Shown here: in pieces, positions 1 through 9,377 of the stretch | Layout of the letters: the number at the start of each line of letters is the position of its first letter | Numbering within the stretch: the first letter of the stretch is position 1 | The notes under the pieces: model-generated | Databases searched by the model: none | Told to the model about the DNA's origin: nothing | The model's input: only the letters and a program-made list of their open reading frames with translations | Source: Kaistia geumhonensis | GTDB lineage: Bacteria > Pseudomonadota > Alphaproteobacteria > Rhizobiales > Kaistiaceae | Assembly (NCBI RefSeq): GCF_030815145.1 | Contig: NZ_JAUSWJ010000001.1 | Location: 62,001 to 126,000, forward strand | Length of the DNA stretch: 64,000 bases | Reading direction: 5' to 3' | Position numbers and translations under genes: made by a program

Positions 1-1
1 C

Positions 2-1702
2 GGTTACCAGCCGGGCGACCGCGTCGTGATCGACGCCCTCGTCGCACTGGGTTTTGGCGCCTCGCTGATCTCGATCTTCGCCCGCCTCGGCGGTGGCATC
101 TTCACCAAGGGCGCCGATGTCGGCGGCGATCTCGTCGGAAAGGTCGAGGCCGGCATTCCCGAGGATGACCCGCGCAACCCGGCCACGATCGCCGACAATG
201 TCGGCGACAATGTCGGTGACTGCGCCGGCATGGCGGCCGACCTCTTCGAAACCTATGCGGTGACGCTTGTCGCGACCATGGTGCTGGCGGCGATCTTCTT
301 CGCCGGCTCGCCGATGCTGCCCAGCATCATCCTCCTGCCGATGGGCATCGGCGCCGTCTGCATCCTCACCTCGATCGCCGGAACCTTCTTCGTCAAGCTC
401 GGCCCGAGCCAGTCGATCATGGGCGCGCTCTACAAGGGCTTCATCGCCTCGGCGCTGTTCTCGATCGTCGGCCTCGCGGTGGCGACGACGCTCTTCACCG
501 GCTGGGGCGACCTGACGACCGTCTCTGGCGCCACGATCAACGGCACCAACCTCTTCTTCTGCGGCGTCGTCGGCCTCGTGGTCACCGGACTGATCGTCTG
601 GATCACCGAATACTATACCGGCATCGGCTATCGGCCGGTGCGGTCCATCAGCCAGGCCTCGGTCACCGGCCATGGCACCAACGTCATCCAGGGCCTCGCC
701 GTCTCGCTGGAGGCGACCGCTCTGCCGACGATCGTCATCGTCGCCGGCATCATCGTCACCTATGCGCTGGCGGGTCTCTTCGGCACCGCCGTCGCCGTCT
801 CTACCATGCTCGGCCTCGCCGGCATGGTGGTCGCGCTCGACGCCTTCGGCCCGGTCACCGACAATGCCGGCGGCATCGCCGAGATGGCGGGCCTGCCCAA
901 GGAGGTGCGCAAGTCGACCGACGCGCTGGACGCGGTCGGCAACACGACCAAGGCGGTCACGAAGGGCTACGCGATCGGCTCGGCCGGTCTCGGCGCGCTC
1001 GTGCTGTTCGCAGCCTACAACTACGATCTCTCCTACTTCATCGCCGAAGCCAACAAGGAGGGGGCGACCGCCTTTCAGTATTTCAAGGGCGTCGTTCCCG
1101 ATTTCACGCTCTCCAACCCCTATGTCGTGGTCGGCCTGCTGCTCGGCGGCCTGATCCCGTACATCTTCGGCGGCATCACGATGACCGCCGTCGGCCGGGC
1201 GGCGGGCGCCATCGTCGAGGAAGTGCGGCGCCAGTTCCGCGAGAAGCCGGGCATCATGGCCGGCACCGACAAGCCCGACTATGGCAAGGCGGTGGACATC
1301 CTCACCAAGGCGGCGATCCGCGAAATGGTGATTCCCTCGCTGCTGCCGGTTCTGGCGCCGATCGTGGTCTACTTCATCATCCTCGCCATCGCGGGGAAGA
1401 GCGAAGCCTTCTCGGCCGTGGGAGCGATGCTGCTCGGCGTCATCGTGACGGGCCTCTTCGTCGCCATCTCGATGACGTCCGGCGGCGGCGCCTGGGACAA
1501 TGCGAAGAAGTCGTTCGAGGACGGCTTCACCGACGCGTCCGGGCAGACTCACTTCAAGGGTTCCGACGCGCACAAGGCCTCGGTGACCGGCGATACCGTC
1601 GGCGATCCCTACAAGGATACCGCCGGCCCGGCCGTGAACCCGGCGATCAAGATCACGAACATCGTCGCGCTGCTGCTGCTCGCGGTGCTCGCCCATCATT
1701 GA
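2..1702 (+). CDS. hppA: K+-insensitive membrane proton-translocating pyrophosphatase (5' end outside window)
   Basis: Integral-membrane H+-PPase that couples PPi hydrolysis to proton export. The reading frame is open from base 2, so the N-terminus (about 130-150 residues by family length of roughly 700) lies upstream; 566 residues are visible. The family's acidic PPi/Mg-binding motifs are present ([16 protein letters not shown] near the left edge, [15 protein letters not shown] near the C-terminus), along with many hydrophobic helices. The motif [12 protein letters not shown] carries Lys and Thr at the two positions that in K+-dependent enzymes are Ala and Gly, so this is the K+-independent class. 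It ends at a bidirectional terminator facing bamE. Identification is certain; only the start is missing. Confidence 0.97.
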   Translation, partial: GYQPGDRVVIDALVALGFGASLISIFARLGGGIFTKGADVGGDLVGKVEAGIPEDDPRNPATIADNVGDNVGDCAGMAADLFETYAVTLVATMVLAAIFFAGSPMLPSIILLPMGIGAVCILTSIAGTFFVKLGPSQSIMGALYKGFIASALFSIVGLAVATTLFTGWGDLTTVSGATINGTNLFFCGVVGLVVTGLIVWITEYYTGIGYRPVRSISQASVTGHGTNVIQGLAVSLEATALPTIVIVAGIIVTYALAGLFGTAVAVSTMLGLAGMVVALDAFGPVTDNAGGIAEMAGLPKEVRKSTDALDAVGNTTKAVTKGYAIGSAGLGALVLFAAYNYDLSYFIAEANKEGATAFQYFKGVVPDFTLSNPYVVVGLLLGGLIPYIFGGITMTAVGRAAGAIVEEVRRQFREKPGIMAGTDKPDYGKAVDILTKAAIREMVIPSLLPVLAPIVVYFIILAIAGKSEAFSAVGAMLLGVIVTGLFVAISMTSGGGAWDNAKKSFEDGFTDASGQTHFKGSDAHKASVTGDTVGDPYKDTAGPAVNPAIKITNIVALLLLAVLAHH

Positions 1703-1751
1703 GCGCGAGCGAGGCGCGGTCCTCCTGGGCGGCGCCTTTTGCCCAAGAATG

Positions 1752-1780
1752 AAAATGCCCGGGCTTGTCCCGGGCATTTT
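1752..1780. terminator. Bidirectional rho-independent terminator between hppA and bamE
   Basis: Perfect 12-bp arms AAAATGCCCGGG and CCCGGGCATTTT around a 5-nt loop. A-run on the left and T-run on the right let it work on both strands. It sits 50 nt after the hppA stop and 35 nt before the bamE stop (convergent genes). Confidence 0.9.
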
Positions 1781-1814
1781 CGTATCCGCGAGGGGAGCCG
1801 GCGGCTCCGGCCGA

Positions 1815-2333
1815 TCAGCCGCCGCCGAACGGGTTGCTGGCGCCGACGCCGAGGGCGCCGGTGAGCACCTGTTCCAGGAAGGCCTGGTCCTTGCCGCCGG
1901 TCGGCGTCGTCTGCGTGATGAACTCGAAGACGTGGCCGTCCTTGAGGCCGTAATCGGCGACGCGCTCGACGACGTGATTCTTGTCGAAATAGACGGCGAG
2001 CACGCGCTGGTCGATGATCTTGGAGTTCTGGAACTCCATGCGTTTGTAGCGGGTCTGCGAGATGTAGTACCAGACCTCGCCGCCGAACTCGTTGGTCGTG
2101 GACGGCGTGCCGAGCACGATACGAACCTGGTCCTGGCTGGCGCCGACCGGGATCTGCTCGAGGCCGTTGGCGGGCATCACGAAGCCTGAATGGTAGGTCT
2201 CGTTGGCGCCGTTCAAAATATTGGTGCTCTTGCAGCCGGCCAGTCCACCGGCGGCGGCGAGCGCGACCAGCACGACCCCGACGCGGCCGGCCGGGCCGAT
2301 GGCAAACCGCTGATCCGTCACGCCAAACCGCAT
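1815..2333 (-). CDS. bamE: Outer-membrane assembly lipoprotein BamE (SmpA/OmlA)
   Basis: Small lipoprotein subunit of the BAM complex that inserts beta-barrel proteins into the outer membrane. With the chosen start the protein has 172 residues: a hydrophobic signal ending in lipobox GLAGC (Cys34), then the BamE fold with the family signature region GASQDQVRIVLGTPS and EVWYYIS. I chose the ATG at 2333 because AGGAG lies 6 nt upstream; an in-frame ATG at 2354 would add seven residues and has a weaker site. The C-terminus ends in a glycine-rich tail. It is divergent from the CBP3-like gene across a 257-nt gap and convergent with hppA. Confidence 0.92.
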   Translation of the reverse strand: MRFGVTDQRFAIGPAGRVGVVLVALAAAGGLAGCKSTNILNGANETYHSGFVMPANGLEQIPVGASQDQVRIVLGTPSTTNEFGGEVWYYISQTRYKRMEFQNSKIIDQRVLAVYFDKNHVVERVADYGLKDGHVFEFITQTTPTGGKDQAFLEQVLTGALGVGASNPFGGG

Positions 2334-2424
2334 GCTGCTCTCCTGAACCCTCATCGTCTTCCCGTCATCCGAGCCTGTCGGACTTGTCCGCGTCCATCCG
2401 CCCCCACGAACGGGTTGGCAATCT

Positions 2425-2442
2425 CCCTAGCCTGCGCTAGGG
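2425..2442. repeat. Perfect 7-bp inverted repeat between bamE and the CBP3-like gene
   Basis: CCCTAGC, loop CTGC, GCTAGGG. No T-run follows on either strand, so it is not a standard terminator. Its position between two divergent genes makes an operator or leader hairpin possible, but nothing in the sequence decides this. Confidence 0.5.
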
Positions 2443-2590
2443 CTCGTGACAATGAGCACCGCCGCCGCAAAGGCTTCCGACGCCCGCCACGCTCCGGCGC
2501 CTTTGCCTTCGCGCCGCCGTGACCCATCTGGTGGGAGAACGGAAATCGTTTGGCAGGGGGCCGCCGACACGCATCCCGGAGATCGATCCG

Positions 2591-3136
2591 ATGTTTGAAC
2601 GTCTGTTCGCGAGGCGGCGCCGAAACGAAGCCATAGCATATGCGCTTTACGGCACCATCGTGGCGCAGGCCCGCCAGCCTGCCTTCTATGCCGCGTACAA
2701 GGTGCCGGACACGCTGGATGGCCGCTTCGACATGATCGTCCTGCACGGCTTCCTGCTGTTTCATCGCCTCAAGGGCGAAAACGAGGATAACCGCCGCCTT
2801 GGCCAGGAGGTGTTCGACATCTTCCTGAAGGATATGGACCGGAGCCTGCGCGAACTCGGCGTCAGCGATATCGGCGTCCCGAAGAAGCTGAAGAAGATGG
2901 CGGAGGCGTTCTACGGACGCATGGCCGCCTATGATTCGGCGCTTTCCTCCGGCGATCTCGGCGCGCTCGAGGCCGCGCTCACCCGCAATCTCTTTCCCGA
3001 CGGGGGCGGGGAGGCGGTGCCGCGGATCGCCGCCTATGTCGTCGCGTCGGCGGCCGATCTGGCGCGCCAGCCGCTCGATCGGATTCTCGCCGGCTCGCTG
3101 AGCTTCCCGGCCCTGCCCGTTCCGGAGACCGCCTGA
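2591..3136 (+). CDS. Ubiquinol-cytochrome c chaperone family protein (CBP3-like)
   Basis: 181-residue protein of the ubiquinol-cytochrome c chaperone family (mitochondrial CBP3 relatives), which assist maturation of the cytochrome bc1 complex. Recognisable by the N-terminal basic MFERLF segment, the central DMIVLHGFLLFHRL helix, the EVFDIFLKDMDRSLRELG segment and VPKKLKKMAEAFYGR. The ATG at 2591 is preceded by GGAG nine nt upstream; the frame stays open further upstream but that part is basic, unconserved-looking and lacks a better ribosome site. The stop overlaps the next start by one base (TGATG), so it is translationally coupled to the DUF177 gene. This pairing is common in Hyphomicrobiales. 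Confidence 0.85.
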   Translation: MFERLFARRRRNEAIAYALYGTIVAQARQPAFYAAYKVPDTLDGRFDMIVLHGFLLFHRLKGENEDNRRLGQEVFDIFLKDMDRSLRELGVSDIGVPKKLKKMAEAFYGRMAAYDSALSSGDLGALEAALTRNLFPDGGGEAVPRIAAYVVASAADLARQPLDRILAGSLSFPALPVPETA

Positions 3137-3681
3137 TGGATGCGCTGCCGCTGTCGCGCCCCTTCGATACCCGCCGACTTGGCGATAGCGCGCTCTCGGA
3201 GCGCATCGACGCGACCGGCGAGGAGCGTGCCGCGCTGGCGAAAGCGTATGACCTTCTCGCCCTCGACCGGCTCGACGCGGAGCTCACCGTCGCGCCCTGG
3301 CAGCGCGTCGGCATCAAGGTTTCGGGCCGGCTCATCGCCGATCTCGTCCAGGCCTGCGTGGTCACTCTGGAGCCGGTGCCCCAGCATCTCGACCATGCCT
3401 TCGAGCTCGCCTTCCTGCCGCCGCAGGACAAGGCTGCCGACCCGAAGACGGTCGCCGAGGCCGAGGTGATCGTCGCCTTCGACGAGGATGATCCGCCGGA
3501 TCCGCTCACCGGGCCGGTGATCGATCTCGGCGCGATCGTCGCGGAGCAGCTGGCGCTCGGCATCGACCCCTATCCCCGCGCGCCGGGAGCGGACCTCGCC
3601 GCCGAGATCGGCGAGGCGTCCGATCCGTCTGCGTCGCCCTTCGCGGCGCTCGCCGGGCTGAGGCGCGACGCCAAGGACTGA
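3136..3681 (+). CDS. DUF177 (YceD-like) family protein
   Basis: 181 residues. Family hallmarks are the segment ACVVTLEPV, the motif IDPYPRAPG and the C-terminal [10 protein letters not shown]. YceD/DUF177 proteins usually neighbour rpmF and plsX and are linked to 23S rRNA or large-subunit maturation in other bacteria. Here rpmF is absent from between this gene and plsX, 100 nt downstream. It starts at an ATG overlapping the CBP3-like stop. The role in this organism is inferred from the family only. Confidence 0.82.
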   Translation: MDALPLSRPFDTRRLGDSALSERIDATGEERAALAKAYDLLALDRLDAELTVAPWQRVGIKVSGRLIADLVQACVVTLEPVPQHLDHAFELAFLPPQDKAADPKTVAEAEVIVAFDEDDPPDPLTGPVIDLGAIVAEQLALGIDPYPRAPGADLAAEIGEASDPSASPFAALAGLRRDAKD

Positions 3682-3781
3682 GGGCCGGGGTTGTGTCGCC
3701 TCTCGAAAAGGGTATTTTCCAGCGCCGCCGCGACATCGGCGCGGGCGCTGGACTGCGCATGAAGGGCACCGGACGACGGCC

Positions 3782-4843
3782 ATGGTGAAAATTGCGATCG
3801 ATGCCATGGGCGGCGACAAGGGGCCGTCGATCGTGCTGGCGGGCGCGGATATCGCGCTGGTGCGCCGGCCCGATGTCAGCTTCCAGCTGTTCGGCGAGAG
3901 CGCGGCCGTCGAGCCGCTGCTCGAATCCTATCCCCGCCTCAAGGCCGTATCGACCTTCACGCATTGCGACGTGACGGTGCAGATGGACGACAAGCCGAGC
4001 CAGGCGCTGCGCAAGGGCCGCTGGAAGTCGTCGATGTGGCGCGCGCTGGAAGCGGTCAAGAAGGGGGAGGCGGACGTTGCCCTCTCGGCCGGCAATACCG
4101 GCGCGCTGATGGCGATGTCGAAGTTCTGCCTGCGCACCATGGCCGGCATCGAGAGGCCGGCGCTGGCGGCGCTCTGGCCGACGCTGCGCGGCGAAAGCGT
4201 CGTGCTGGATGTCGGCGCGACCATCAATGCCGATGCCCAGCAGCTCGTCGATTTCGCGATGATGGGCGGCGCCATGGCGCGCGCCCTGCTCGATGTCTCG
4301 CGGCCGTCGGTCGGCCTGCTCAATATCGGCGTCGAGGAGATGAAGGGCCTCGAGGAGGTCCGGGTCGCGGGCCAGATCCTCAAGGAAGCGAATTTCGACC
4401 ATCTGAACTATGTCGGCTTCGTCGAGGGCGACGATATCGGCCGCGGCACCGCCGATGTCGTTGTGACCGACGCCTTCGCCGGCAACATCGCGCTGAAGAC
4501 GGCCGAGGGAACGGCGCGCCAGATTGCCGCGCATCTGCGCGATGCGATGGGCCGAACCATCATGGGCCGCATCGGTTATCTCTTCGCCCGCGGCGCCTTC
4601 CGCGAGCTTCGCCAGAAGCTTGACCCGCGCGCTTCCAACGGGGCCGTGCTGCTCGGCCTCAATGGAATCGTCATCAAGAGCCATGGCGGGACGGACGGCG
4701 TCGGCTATGCCAATGCCATCGAGGTCGGCTACAGCATGGTCAAGAACGGGCTTCTCTCCAAGATTCGCCAGGATCTCGGGGATTATCACCGCGACGGATT
4801 CGTGCGCGAAATCGCCGAGGCGAGCCTCGCAGAGGGCGAGTGA
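3782..4843 (+). CDS. plsX: Phosphate acyltransferase PlsX
   Basis: Cytosolic/peripheral enzyme converting acyl-ACP and phosphate to acyl-phosphate, the donor for PlsY in phosphatidic acid synthesis. 353 residues, normal for the family. It begins with the diagnostic [12 protein letters not shown] and contains [18 protein letters not shown] and [17 protein letters not shown], plus [14 protein letters not shown] near the C-terminus. It heads the plsX-fabH-ihfA-merR series, the usual order in alphaproteobacteria; fabH starts 66 nt downstream. Confidence 0.97.
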   Translation: MVKIAIDAMGGDKGPSIVLAGADIALVRRPDVSFQLFGESAAVEPLLESYPRLKAVSTFTHCDVTVQMDDKPSQALRKGRWKSSMWRALEAVKKGEADVALSAGNTGALMAMSKFCLRTMAGIERPALAALWPTLRGESVVLDVGATINADAQQLVDFAMMGGAMARALLDVSRPSVGLLNIGVEEMKGLEEVRVAGQILKEANFDHLNYVGFVEGDDIGRGTADVVVTDAFAGNIALKTAEGTARQIAAHLRDAMGRTIMGRIGYLFARGAFRELRQKLDPRASNGAVLLGLNGIVIKSHGGTDGVGYANAIEVGYSMVKNGLLSKIRQDLGDYHRDGFVREIAEASLAEGE

Positions 4844-4909
4844 GGCCGAGATGCCGGCGCTGGACGCATCGGGAGCAATGGAACGCCAAGTGAAAGCAAG
4901 GGACGCCAA

Positions 4910-5887
4910 GTGAGCTTCATTCGATCGGTTGTCCTTGGCTGCGGCAGCTATCTGCCCGAACGCAAGCTCACCAATGCCGAGCTCTCGACCATGGTCGAGA
5001 CGTCCGACGAATGGATCGTGCAGCGCACCGGCATCCGGGCCCGCCACATCGCGGCCGAGGGCGAGCTCACCTCCGATCTAGCGACCGCCGCGGCGGTGGC
5101 GGCCCTCGCCGATGCCGGCCTTTCGATCGGCGCGATCGACATGGTCATCGTCGCGACGGCGACGCCCGACGATACCTTCCCCTCGACCGCCGTCACGGTG
5201 CAGCGCAAGCTCGGCATGGAGCACGGCTCGGCCTTCGACCTGCAGGCCGTCTGCTCGGGCTTCGTCTTCGCGCTGTCGACGGCCGATGCCTTCATCCGCG
5301 CCAGCCAGGCCAAGCATGTGCTCGTGATCGGCGCCGAGACCTTTTCCCGCATTCTCGACTGGACCGACCGTACGACCTGCGTCCTGTTCGGCGACGGGGC
5401 CGGCGCCGTGGTGCTCGGTGCTTCCGTGCAGGATGGCACGCGCGAGGATCGCGGCGTGCTGACGACGCATCTGAGGTCCGACGGGCGCCACCGCGAAAAG
5501 CTCTATGTCGATGGCGGGCCGTCCTCGACCGGAACGGTGGGTCATCTGCGCATGGAGGGCCGCGAGGTCTTCAAGCACGCCGTCGGCATGATCACCGACG
5601 TCATCGAGGACGCCTTCCATGCGACCGGCTATGGCGCCGACGACGTCGACTGGTTCGTGCCCCACCAGGCCAATATCCGGATCATCGACGGCAGCGCCAA
5701 GAAGCTCGGGATTGCCAGCGAGAAGGTCGTGCGCACGGTCGCCGACCACGGCAACACCTCGGCGGCGTCGATCCCGCTGGCTCTTGCCGTCGCACGCGAG
5801 GACGGGCGCATCAAGCGTGGCGATCTGATCCTGCTCGAAGCGATGGGCGGCGGCTTCACATGGGGCTCGGCCCTGCTGCGCTGGTAG
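4910..5887 (+). CDS. fabH: Beta-ketoacyl-ACP synthase III
   Basis: Condenses acetyl-CoA with malonyl-ACP to start fatty-acid elongation. 325 residues. The Cys-His-Asn catalytic triad is visible: Cys115 in AVCSGF, His252 in VPHQANIRI and Asn282 in DHGNTSAAS. Other family motifs are [10 protein letters not shown] and [10 protein letters not shown]. The start is GTG at 4910 with AAGGGA a few bases upstream; no better ATG lies near. It is co-directional with plsX, supplying the acyl-ACP substrate that PlsX draws on. Confidence 0.97.
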   Translation: MSFIRSVVLGCGSYLPERKLTNAELSTMVETSDEWIVQRTGIRARHIAAEGELTSDLATAAAVAALADAGLSIGAIDMVIVATATPDDTFPSTAVTVQRKLGMEHGSAFDLQAVCSGFVFALSTADAFIRASQAKHVLVIGAETFSRILDWTDRTTCVLFGDGAGAVVLGASVQDGTREDRGVLTTHLRSDGRHREKLYVDGGPSSTGTVGHLRMEGREVFKHAVGMITDVIEDAFHATGYGADDVDWFVPHQANIRIIDGSAKKLGIASEKVVRTVADHGNTSAASIPLALAVAREDGRIKRGDLILLEAMGGGFTWGSALLRW

Positions 5888-5938
5888 CCGGCGCTTCCGG
5901 AATATCGCTTGTTTGTCCAAGCCTTACGATCAAGGACG

Positions 5939-5967
5939 TTGACCGCCCCCTTCGCTGGCAATAGGGT
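5939..5967 (+). promoter_or_regulatory. Candidate sigma-70 promoter for ihfA
   Basis: TTGACC, 17-nt spacer, TAGGGT. The -35 is near consensus, the -10 is weak. The predicted start would give a leader of about 45 nt to the ihfA ATG at 6020. Confidence 0.45.
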
Positions 5968-6019
5968 CTTGCGTTGGGGGAAGGCGCCCATGGCGCCCGG
6001 AGAGAGGAAGAAGCGGACC

Positions 6020-6352
6020 ATGGCAGGCAAGACGGTGACGCGTGCCGATCTTTGCGAGGCCGTCTACCAGAAGGTCGGTCTCTCGCGAACCGAATCCGCG
6101 GAACTGGTGGAACTCGTGCTCGACGAAATCAGCGCGTGCATCGTCCGCGGCGAACCGGTCAAGCTGTCGTCGTTCGGCTCCTTCGTGGTCCGCTCCAAGA
6201 GCGAGCGCGTCGGCCGCAATCCGAAGACGGGCGAGGAAGTGCCCATTTCGCCGCGTCGCGTCATGGTCTTCAAGCCGAGCAATGTGCTGAAGGCGCGGAT
6301 CAACGGTACCTTGCTGCCGAATGGGGATGCCTCCCATTCGGAGGAGGAGTGA
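6020..6352 (+). CDS. ihfA: Integration host factor subunit alpha
   Basis: DNA-bending nucleoid protein, alpha subunit of the IHF heterodimer. 110 residues from the ATG at 6020, which has a purine-rich GAGAGGAAG site upstream; longer frames exist but lengthen the family's standard N-terminus. Recognised by [16 protein letters not shown], the DNA-binding arm segment [17 protein letters not shown] and the C-terminal [13 protein letters not shown]. It lies between fabH and the MerR gene, the standard alphaproteobacterial location. Confidence 0.95.
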   Translation: MAGKTVTRADLCEAVYQKVGLSRTESAELVELVLDEISACIVRGEPVKLSSFGSFVVRSKSERVGRNPKTGEEVPISPRRVMVFKPSNVLKARINGTLLPNGDASHSEEE

Positions 6353-6384
6353 GTCGCGGCGCCTGGCGCCGTCCCTGCAACTGA

Positions 6385-7239
6385 ATGTCCGAGGGTTCGG
6401 CCTTGTCCAAGGGTCCCGATGCATTCCGGACGATCAGCGAGGTGGCCGAGGAGCTCGACCTGCCGCAGCATGTGCTGCGCTTCTGGGAAACGCGCTTCTC
6501 GCAGATTCGGCCCATGAAGCGCGGCGGCGGCCGCCGCTATTATCGTCCTGACGACGTCGAACTGCTGCGGGGGATCCGGAAGCTGCTCTATGGCGAGGGC
6601 TATACGATCAAGGGCGTCCAGCGCATCCTGAAGGAACAGGGCGCCCGGCATGTCGTAGCGGCGGGCCTCGGCGGTGCGCTTGATCCCGCCCCACCCGGCC
6701 ATCGATTCGAACCTGACTTCGAAGGCGACGTCCCCGAAGGAATCCTCGTGGACGAGCATCACGCGCCGCGCGGACCCGCTCCCCAGGTCGGCGGCTTCCT
6801 TGATCGTCGCCGCGAGCCGGTCTTCGGCGGGCGCAGCGAGCCGCCGCCGTCCTATCGCGCCCCGCAGATGGAGCCCGAGCCGCCGCGAGCCACCGAGTCG
6901 CGCAATGTCGATTTCGGACCGCTGCCGATGTCGCGCATCCCGGCCGCGCCGCCCGAAGAGCCGGAAGAGGCGGATGTCTATCTGCCGCCCCAGGCGACTC
7001 ATCCCGCAAGGCCGGTCGAGCCCCGCCGGAGCGAGCCGCCCCGCCAGCCGCCTTTCGAAGGGGCGCTGCGCGGATTCGCGCCGCCGCTCGAGGACGACGA
7101 CGCCCCGATGGCGGCCCGACCGGCACCGGCGCCGGCTGCGTCGGCCGAGCCGCTTCTTTCCGGCAGCGACATCGAGCGGCTGCAGGCGGCGCTGGTCGAA
7201 CTCCTGGAATGCAAGCGCATCCTCGATCAGGCGCGTTGA
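6385..7239 (+). CDS. MerR family transcriptional regulator
   Basis: 284 residues. The N-terminal 75 or so residues are a MerR winged helix-turn-helix ([20 protein letters not shown], then [18 protein letters not shown]). The rest is a long proline/glutamate/arginine-rich region without a recognisable sensor domain, ending in a short predicted helix with ELLECKRIL. This gene is regularly found directly after ihfA in alphaproteobacteria and its targets are not known to me. It starts 32 nt after ihfA and is likely co-transcribed with it. Confidence 0.85.
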   Translation: MSEGSALSKGPDAFRTISEVAEELDLPQHVLRFWETRFSQIRPMKRGGGRRYYRPDDVELLRGIRKLLYGEGYTIKGVQRILKEQGARHVVAAGLGGALDPAPPGHRFEPDFEGDVPEGILVDEHHAPRGPAPQVGGFLDRRREPVFGGRSEPPPSYRAPQMEPEPPRATESRNVDFGPLPMSRIPAAPPEEPEEADVYLPPQATHPARPVEPRRSEPPRQPPFEGALRGFAPPLEDDDAPMAARPAPAPAASAEPLLSGSDIERLQAALVELLECKRILDQAR

Positions 7240-7310
7240 GCCGCTTTCCGGTCCTGGAAGGGGGCGCGGGCTCCATCGAGCGCGCGGTCGTGGACAGTGA
7301 TCGATAGCCG

Positions 7311-7339
7311 GTGACAAACCGCTTCGAACCATGCTAACA
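7311..7339 (+). promoter_or_regulatory. Candidate sigma-70 promoter for tRNA-Pro
   Basis: GTGACA, 17-nt spacer, CTAACA, placing a start about 60 nt upstream of the mature tRNA. The match is only approximate. Confidence 0.35.
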
Positions 7340-7404
7340 GCGGCGCGTCCGGTGCGGATCCCCCCTTTCCGCTCAACGCCCTGTGCGGCCGGCATGCCTG
7401 ATGG

Positions 7405-7481
7405 CGGAGTGTAGCGCAGCCTGGTAGCGCACTTGTCTGGGGGACAAGTGGTCGTCGGTTCAAATCCGGCCACTCCGACCA
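7405..7481 (+). tRNA. tRNA-Pro (anticodon GGG)
   Basis: Full cloverleaf of 77 nt including an encoded CCA. The acceptor stem CGGAGTG pairs with CACTCCG, the D-loop holds AGCCTGGTAGC, and the anticodon stem CTTGT/ACAAG encloses the 7-nt loop CTGGGGG (anticodon GGG at 7439-7441). The T-arm contains the GGTTCAAATCC signature. The discriminator is A. It decodes CCC (and CCU by wobble). Confidence 0.97.
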
Positions 7482-7974
7482 TTCCTTCAATCTCAGACTA
7501 TCCCTTCGAACTCCCAATTCGCTTTGCCGGGCGCGATCATGTCGTCCGCGACAGATCCCGATCGAGCCGTATAAGCATTCGCGAGCGGGCGACGGCGCTT
7601 GGTGAAATATTCGTTCACGGCGGCGTGAGGACGGACGTCCCGGTTAACCATTCCCCGGAGGCGGTGCCGTTGCATGGCCATCCCGGCCCCGGACGAGGCT
7701 GTGCGACTCGCCGGCGGCGCCGGATGGTCGTGATGGGCGGCGCGAATTGGCTTGCCGCGTCGCAACCGAGAAGGCCGCCGAACCGTGCAGAAAGCGCTGT
7801 CCTCTGCTCACTAATCGAATGGCTGTTGCGCGAACAGCACAGAACTTGTTCGAATTCGCAGAGTTCTGCCGTTTCGGACGCGCATTGCAGTGCGATAGAG
7901 CTGCTTTGAGGGAGCGTTTTGAGCGCATCGGAGGCGCAGCGGCGGCGTCGGCCGCCCTTGCCGCGTCGCTGTCT
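7482..7974. other. Gene-poor stretch after tRNA-Pro
   Basis: About 490 nt with visibly lower G+C than the neighbours. Short open frames exist on both strands but none has a convincing start, codon bias or recognisable protein. I see no strong hairpin-plus-T-run terminator for the tRNA here. Confidence 0.6.
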
Positions 7975-7999
7975 GGAACCCATCTCATTTTTGCCCGTT
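7975..7999 (+). promoter_or_regulatory. EcfG-type general stress promoter
   Basis: Exact GGAAC-N16-CGTT, the consensus recognised by the alphaproteobacterial general stress sigma factor EcfG. Transcription would start near 8006 and read toward the porin gene, whose ATG is about 225 nt further on, or make a short RNA. The motif match is seen directly; function is inferred. Confidence 0.6.
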
Positions 8000-8139
8000 T
8001 TGGACGTCAGAAGCCGGGTTGGGTCGGATGAAGATACCCCCAGTCCGGTCTTAGCTTTTTGTTAGCTATACTTGCCCAGTGACTGTGAAGCGTTTTGGCA
8101 ACACTTTTCGACCGAAGCGCTAACCATCGCGAAAGCCGC

Positions 8140-8167
8140 TTGTAGCAAAACAGGATGCGCGTATGTT
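8140..8167 (+). promoter_or_regulatory. Possible sigma-70 promoter of the porin gene
   Basis: TTGTAG, 16-nt spacer, TATGTT, about 65 nt before the porin ATG. A weak match, listed because a highly expressed outer-membrane protein should have a housekeeping promoter near here. Confidence 0.3.
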
Positions 8168-8231
8168 CCTGACGAGGCCGCAATCGCGCGGGGGTTGAGT
8201 AGGCCCGATGAGTAAAGATTGGAGATTTCCG

Positions 8232-8912
8232 ATGAAGCGTATTCTTCTTGCTGGCGCGGGCGTCCTGGCCCTGACTGCCGCGGCTTCCGCTGCTGACCTG
8301 ACGATGGAGCCTGCTCCGATCGCCCCCGTGGTTGCACCGGCTGCGTTCGACTGGACCGGTTTCTACGCCGGTGTGCATCTCGGCGGCGCCTGGGGCGACT
8401 TCGGCACCGACGTCTGGAACGATGCCTTCGGCAACGCCCAGGCTGCCATCGGCGGCGTTCAGATCGGGTATAACTACCAGATCAACCAGATCGTCCTCGG
8501 CGTTCAGACCGACTTCGCCTACACCAACCTGACCAGCGGCACCTCGATCATCGATGGTTACGGCGCCAACATCAACATGGACTGGCTGGGTTCGACGACC
8601 GTTCGCGTCGGCTATGCGATCGACACCTGGCTGCCCTACGTCAAGGGCGGTGTGGCCTACGGCAACACCCAGGGTCAGCTGACCGCCTATAACGGCGCTG
8701 TCACGAGCGACTGGTCGACCAACAAGTGGGCTTCGGGCTGGACGCTCGGCGCCGGCCTCGAGAAGGCCTTCACGAAGAACATCACCGGTTTCGCCGAGTA
8801 TGACTACTACGACCTCGGCAAGGCCGTGTACAACTACGACGACGTCGGCTTCGGCGTTGACGTCAAGAACACCACGAACGTCGTCAAGGTCGGTCTGAAC
8901 TACAAGTTCTGA
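8232..8912 (+). CDS. Omp25/31-type outer-membrane beta-barrel porin-like protein
   Basis: 226-residue outer-membrane protein related to the Omp25/Omp31/RopB family of Hyphomicrobiales. The ATG at 8232 follows GGAG by 7 nt. A Sec signal peptide ends at TAAASA/AD (about residue 21). The mature part starts with a short proline-rich segment, then FDWTGFYAGVHLGGAWG, the typical first strand. Alternating aromatic strands follow and the terminal residue is Phe in NYKF, the BAM recognition signature. It stands alone between its own promoter region and a strong terminator. It codes for more A/T-ending codons than neighbours in places, as often seen in abundant proteins. Pore activity itself cannot be read from the sequence. 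Confidence 0.9.
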   Translation: MKRILLAGAGVLALTAAASAADLTMEPAPIAPVVAPAAFDWTGFYAGVHLGGAWGDFGTDVWNDAFGNAQAAIGGVQIGYNYQINQIVLGVQTDFAYTNLTSGTSIIDGYGANINMDWLGSTTVRVGYAIDTWLPYVKGGVAYGNTQGQLTAYNGAVTSDWSTNKWASGWTLGAGLEKAFTKNITGFAEYDYYDLGKAVYNYDDVGFGVDVKNTTNVVKVGLNYKF

Positions 8913-8937
8913 TCCACCGCTCGACGCGCGATACAAG

Positions 8938-8971
8938 AACGGCCCGGCTCATCGCCGGGCCGTTTCTTTTT
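8938..8971 (+). terminator. Rho-independent terminator of the porin gene
   Basis: 11-bp arms AACGGCCCGGC/GCCGGGCCGTT, 5-nt loop, followed by TCTTTTT; begins 25 nt after the stop codon. Confidence 0.92.
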
Positions 8972-9015
8972 GTGCGTTCATGCCGGGAACGCGGTCCTCG
9001 CAGTTGCGCGGCATG

Positions 9016-9044
9016 AAAAAAGGGCCCGGCTCGCGCCGGGCCCT
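9016..9044 (-). terminator. Rho-independent terminator of the XRE-type gene
   Basis: 10-bp arms AGGGCCCGGC/GCCGGGCCCT around TCGC; on the minus strand the stem is followed by a run of six T. It starts about 30 nt past the stop of the small regulator gene. Confidence 0.88.
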
Positions 9045-9074
9045 CGAAGTCTGAGGGGGAGGGAAGTCTGCCCG

Positions 9075-9344
9075 TCAGGCGATCCGCTCGACGGGAACGT
9101 TGAGGGCCGCGGCCAGCGCCTGGCGCTCCGGCAGGGTGGGGTCAACGCCGGCCTCGATCGCCCGCAGGTGATCGGGCAGGATTCCGGCGATGCCCGCGAG
9201 TTCCACGACGCCGAGGCCGCGCTCCTCGCGCAGCGCCTGAATGGTCATCGGCTCGTCCGCTGCGGACATCGGTCTATCGCCGGGCATGTCCCCCAGCGTC
9301 GTCGCAGCGCGCAGGATGGGAGCGGAGTCGAAGTCGTTCAGCAT
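9075..9344 (-). CDS. Small XRE-type helix-turn-helix protein
   Basis: 89 residues. The C-terminal 55 residues have the pattern of an XRE/Cro HTH domain (MTIQALREERGLGVVELAGI, then LPDHLRAIEAG and LPERQALAAALNV). The first 32 residues are unrelated to anything I recognise. The start at 9344 is fixed by a perfect AAGGAGG six nt upstream; the longer frame to 9386 has no such site. A perfect EcfG-type promoter lies about 35 nt upstream and a strong terminator follows, so this is a monocistronic gene probably induced by general stress. It could be a DNA-binding regulator or a partner-less antitoxin-like protein; no toxin gene is adjacent. Confidence 0.75.
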   Translation of the reverse strand: MLNDFDSAPILRAATTLGDMPGDRPMSAADEPMTIQALREERGLGVVELAGIAGILPDHLRAIEAGVDPTLPERQALAAALNVPVERIA

Positions 9345-9377
9345 AAGCGCCTCCTTGGAACGAAAGCCTGTTGGCGC

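Noticed and set aside
7433-7909. Plus-strand open frame starting within tRNA-Pro
   Set aside because: It begins in the tRNA, lacks an SD and encodes no recognisable protein.
8984-9010. A further GGAAC near 8987 on the plus strand as an EcfG promoter
   Set aside because: No CGTT follows at 16 or 17 nt.
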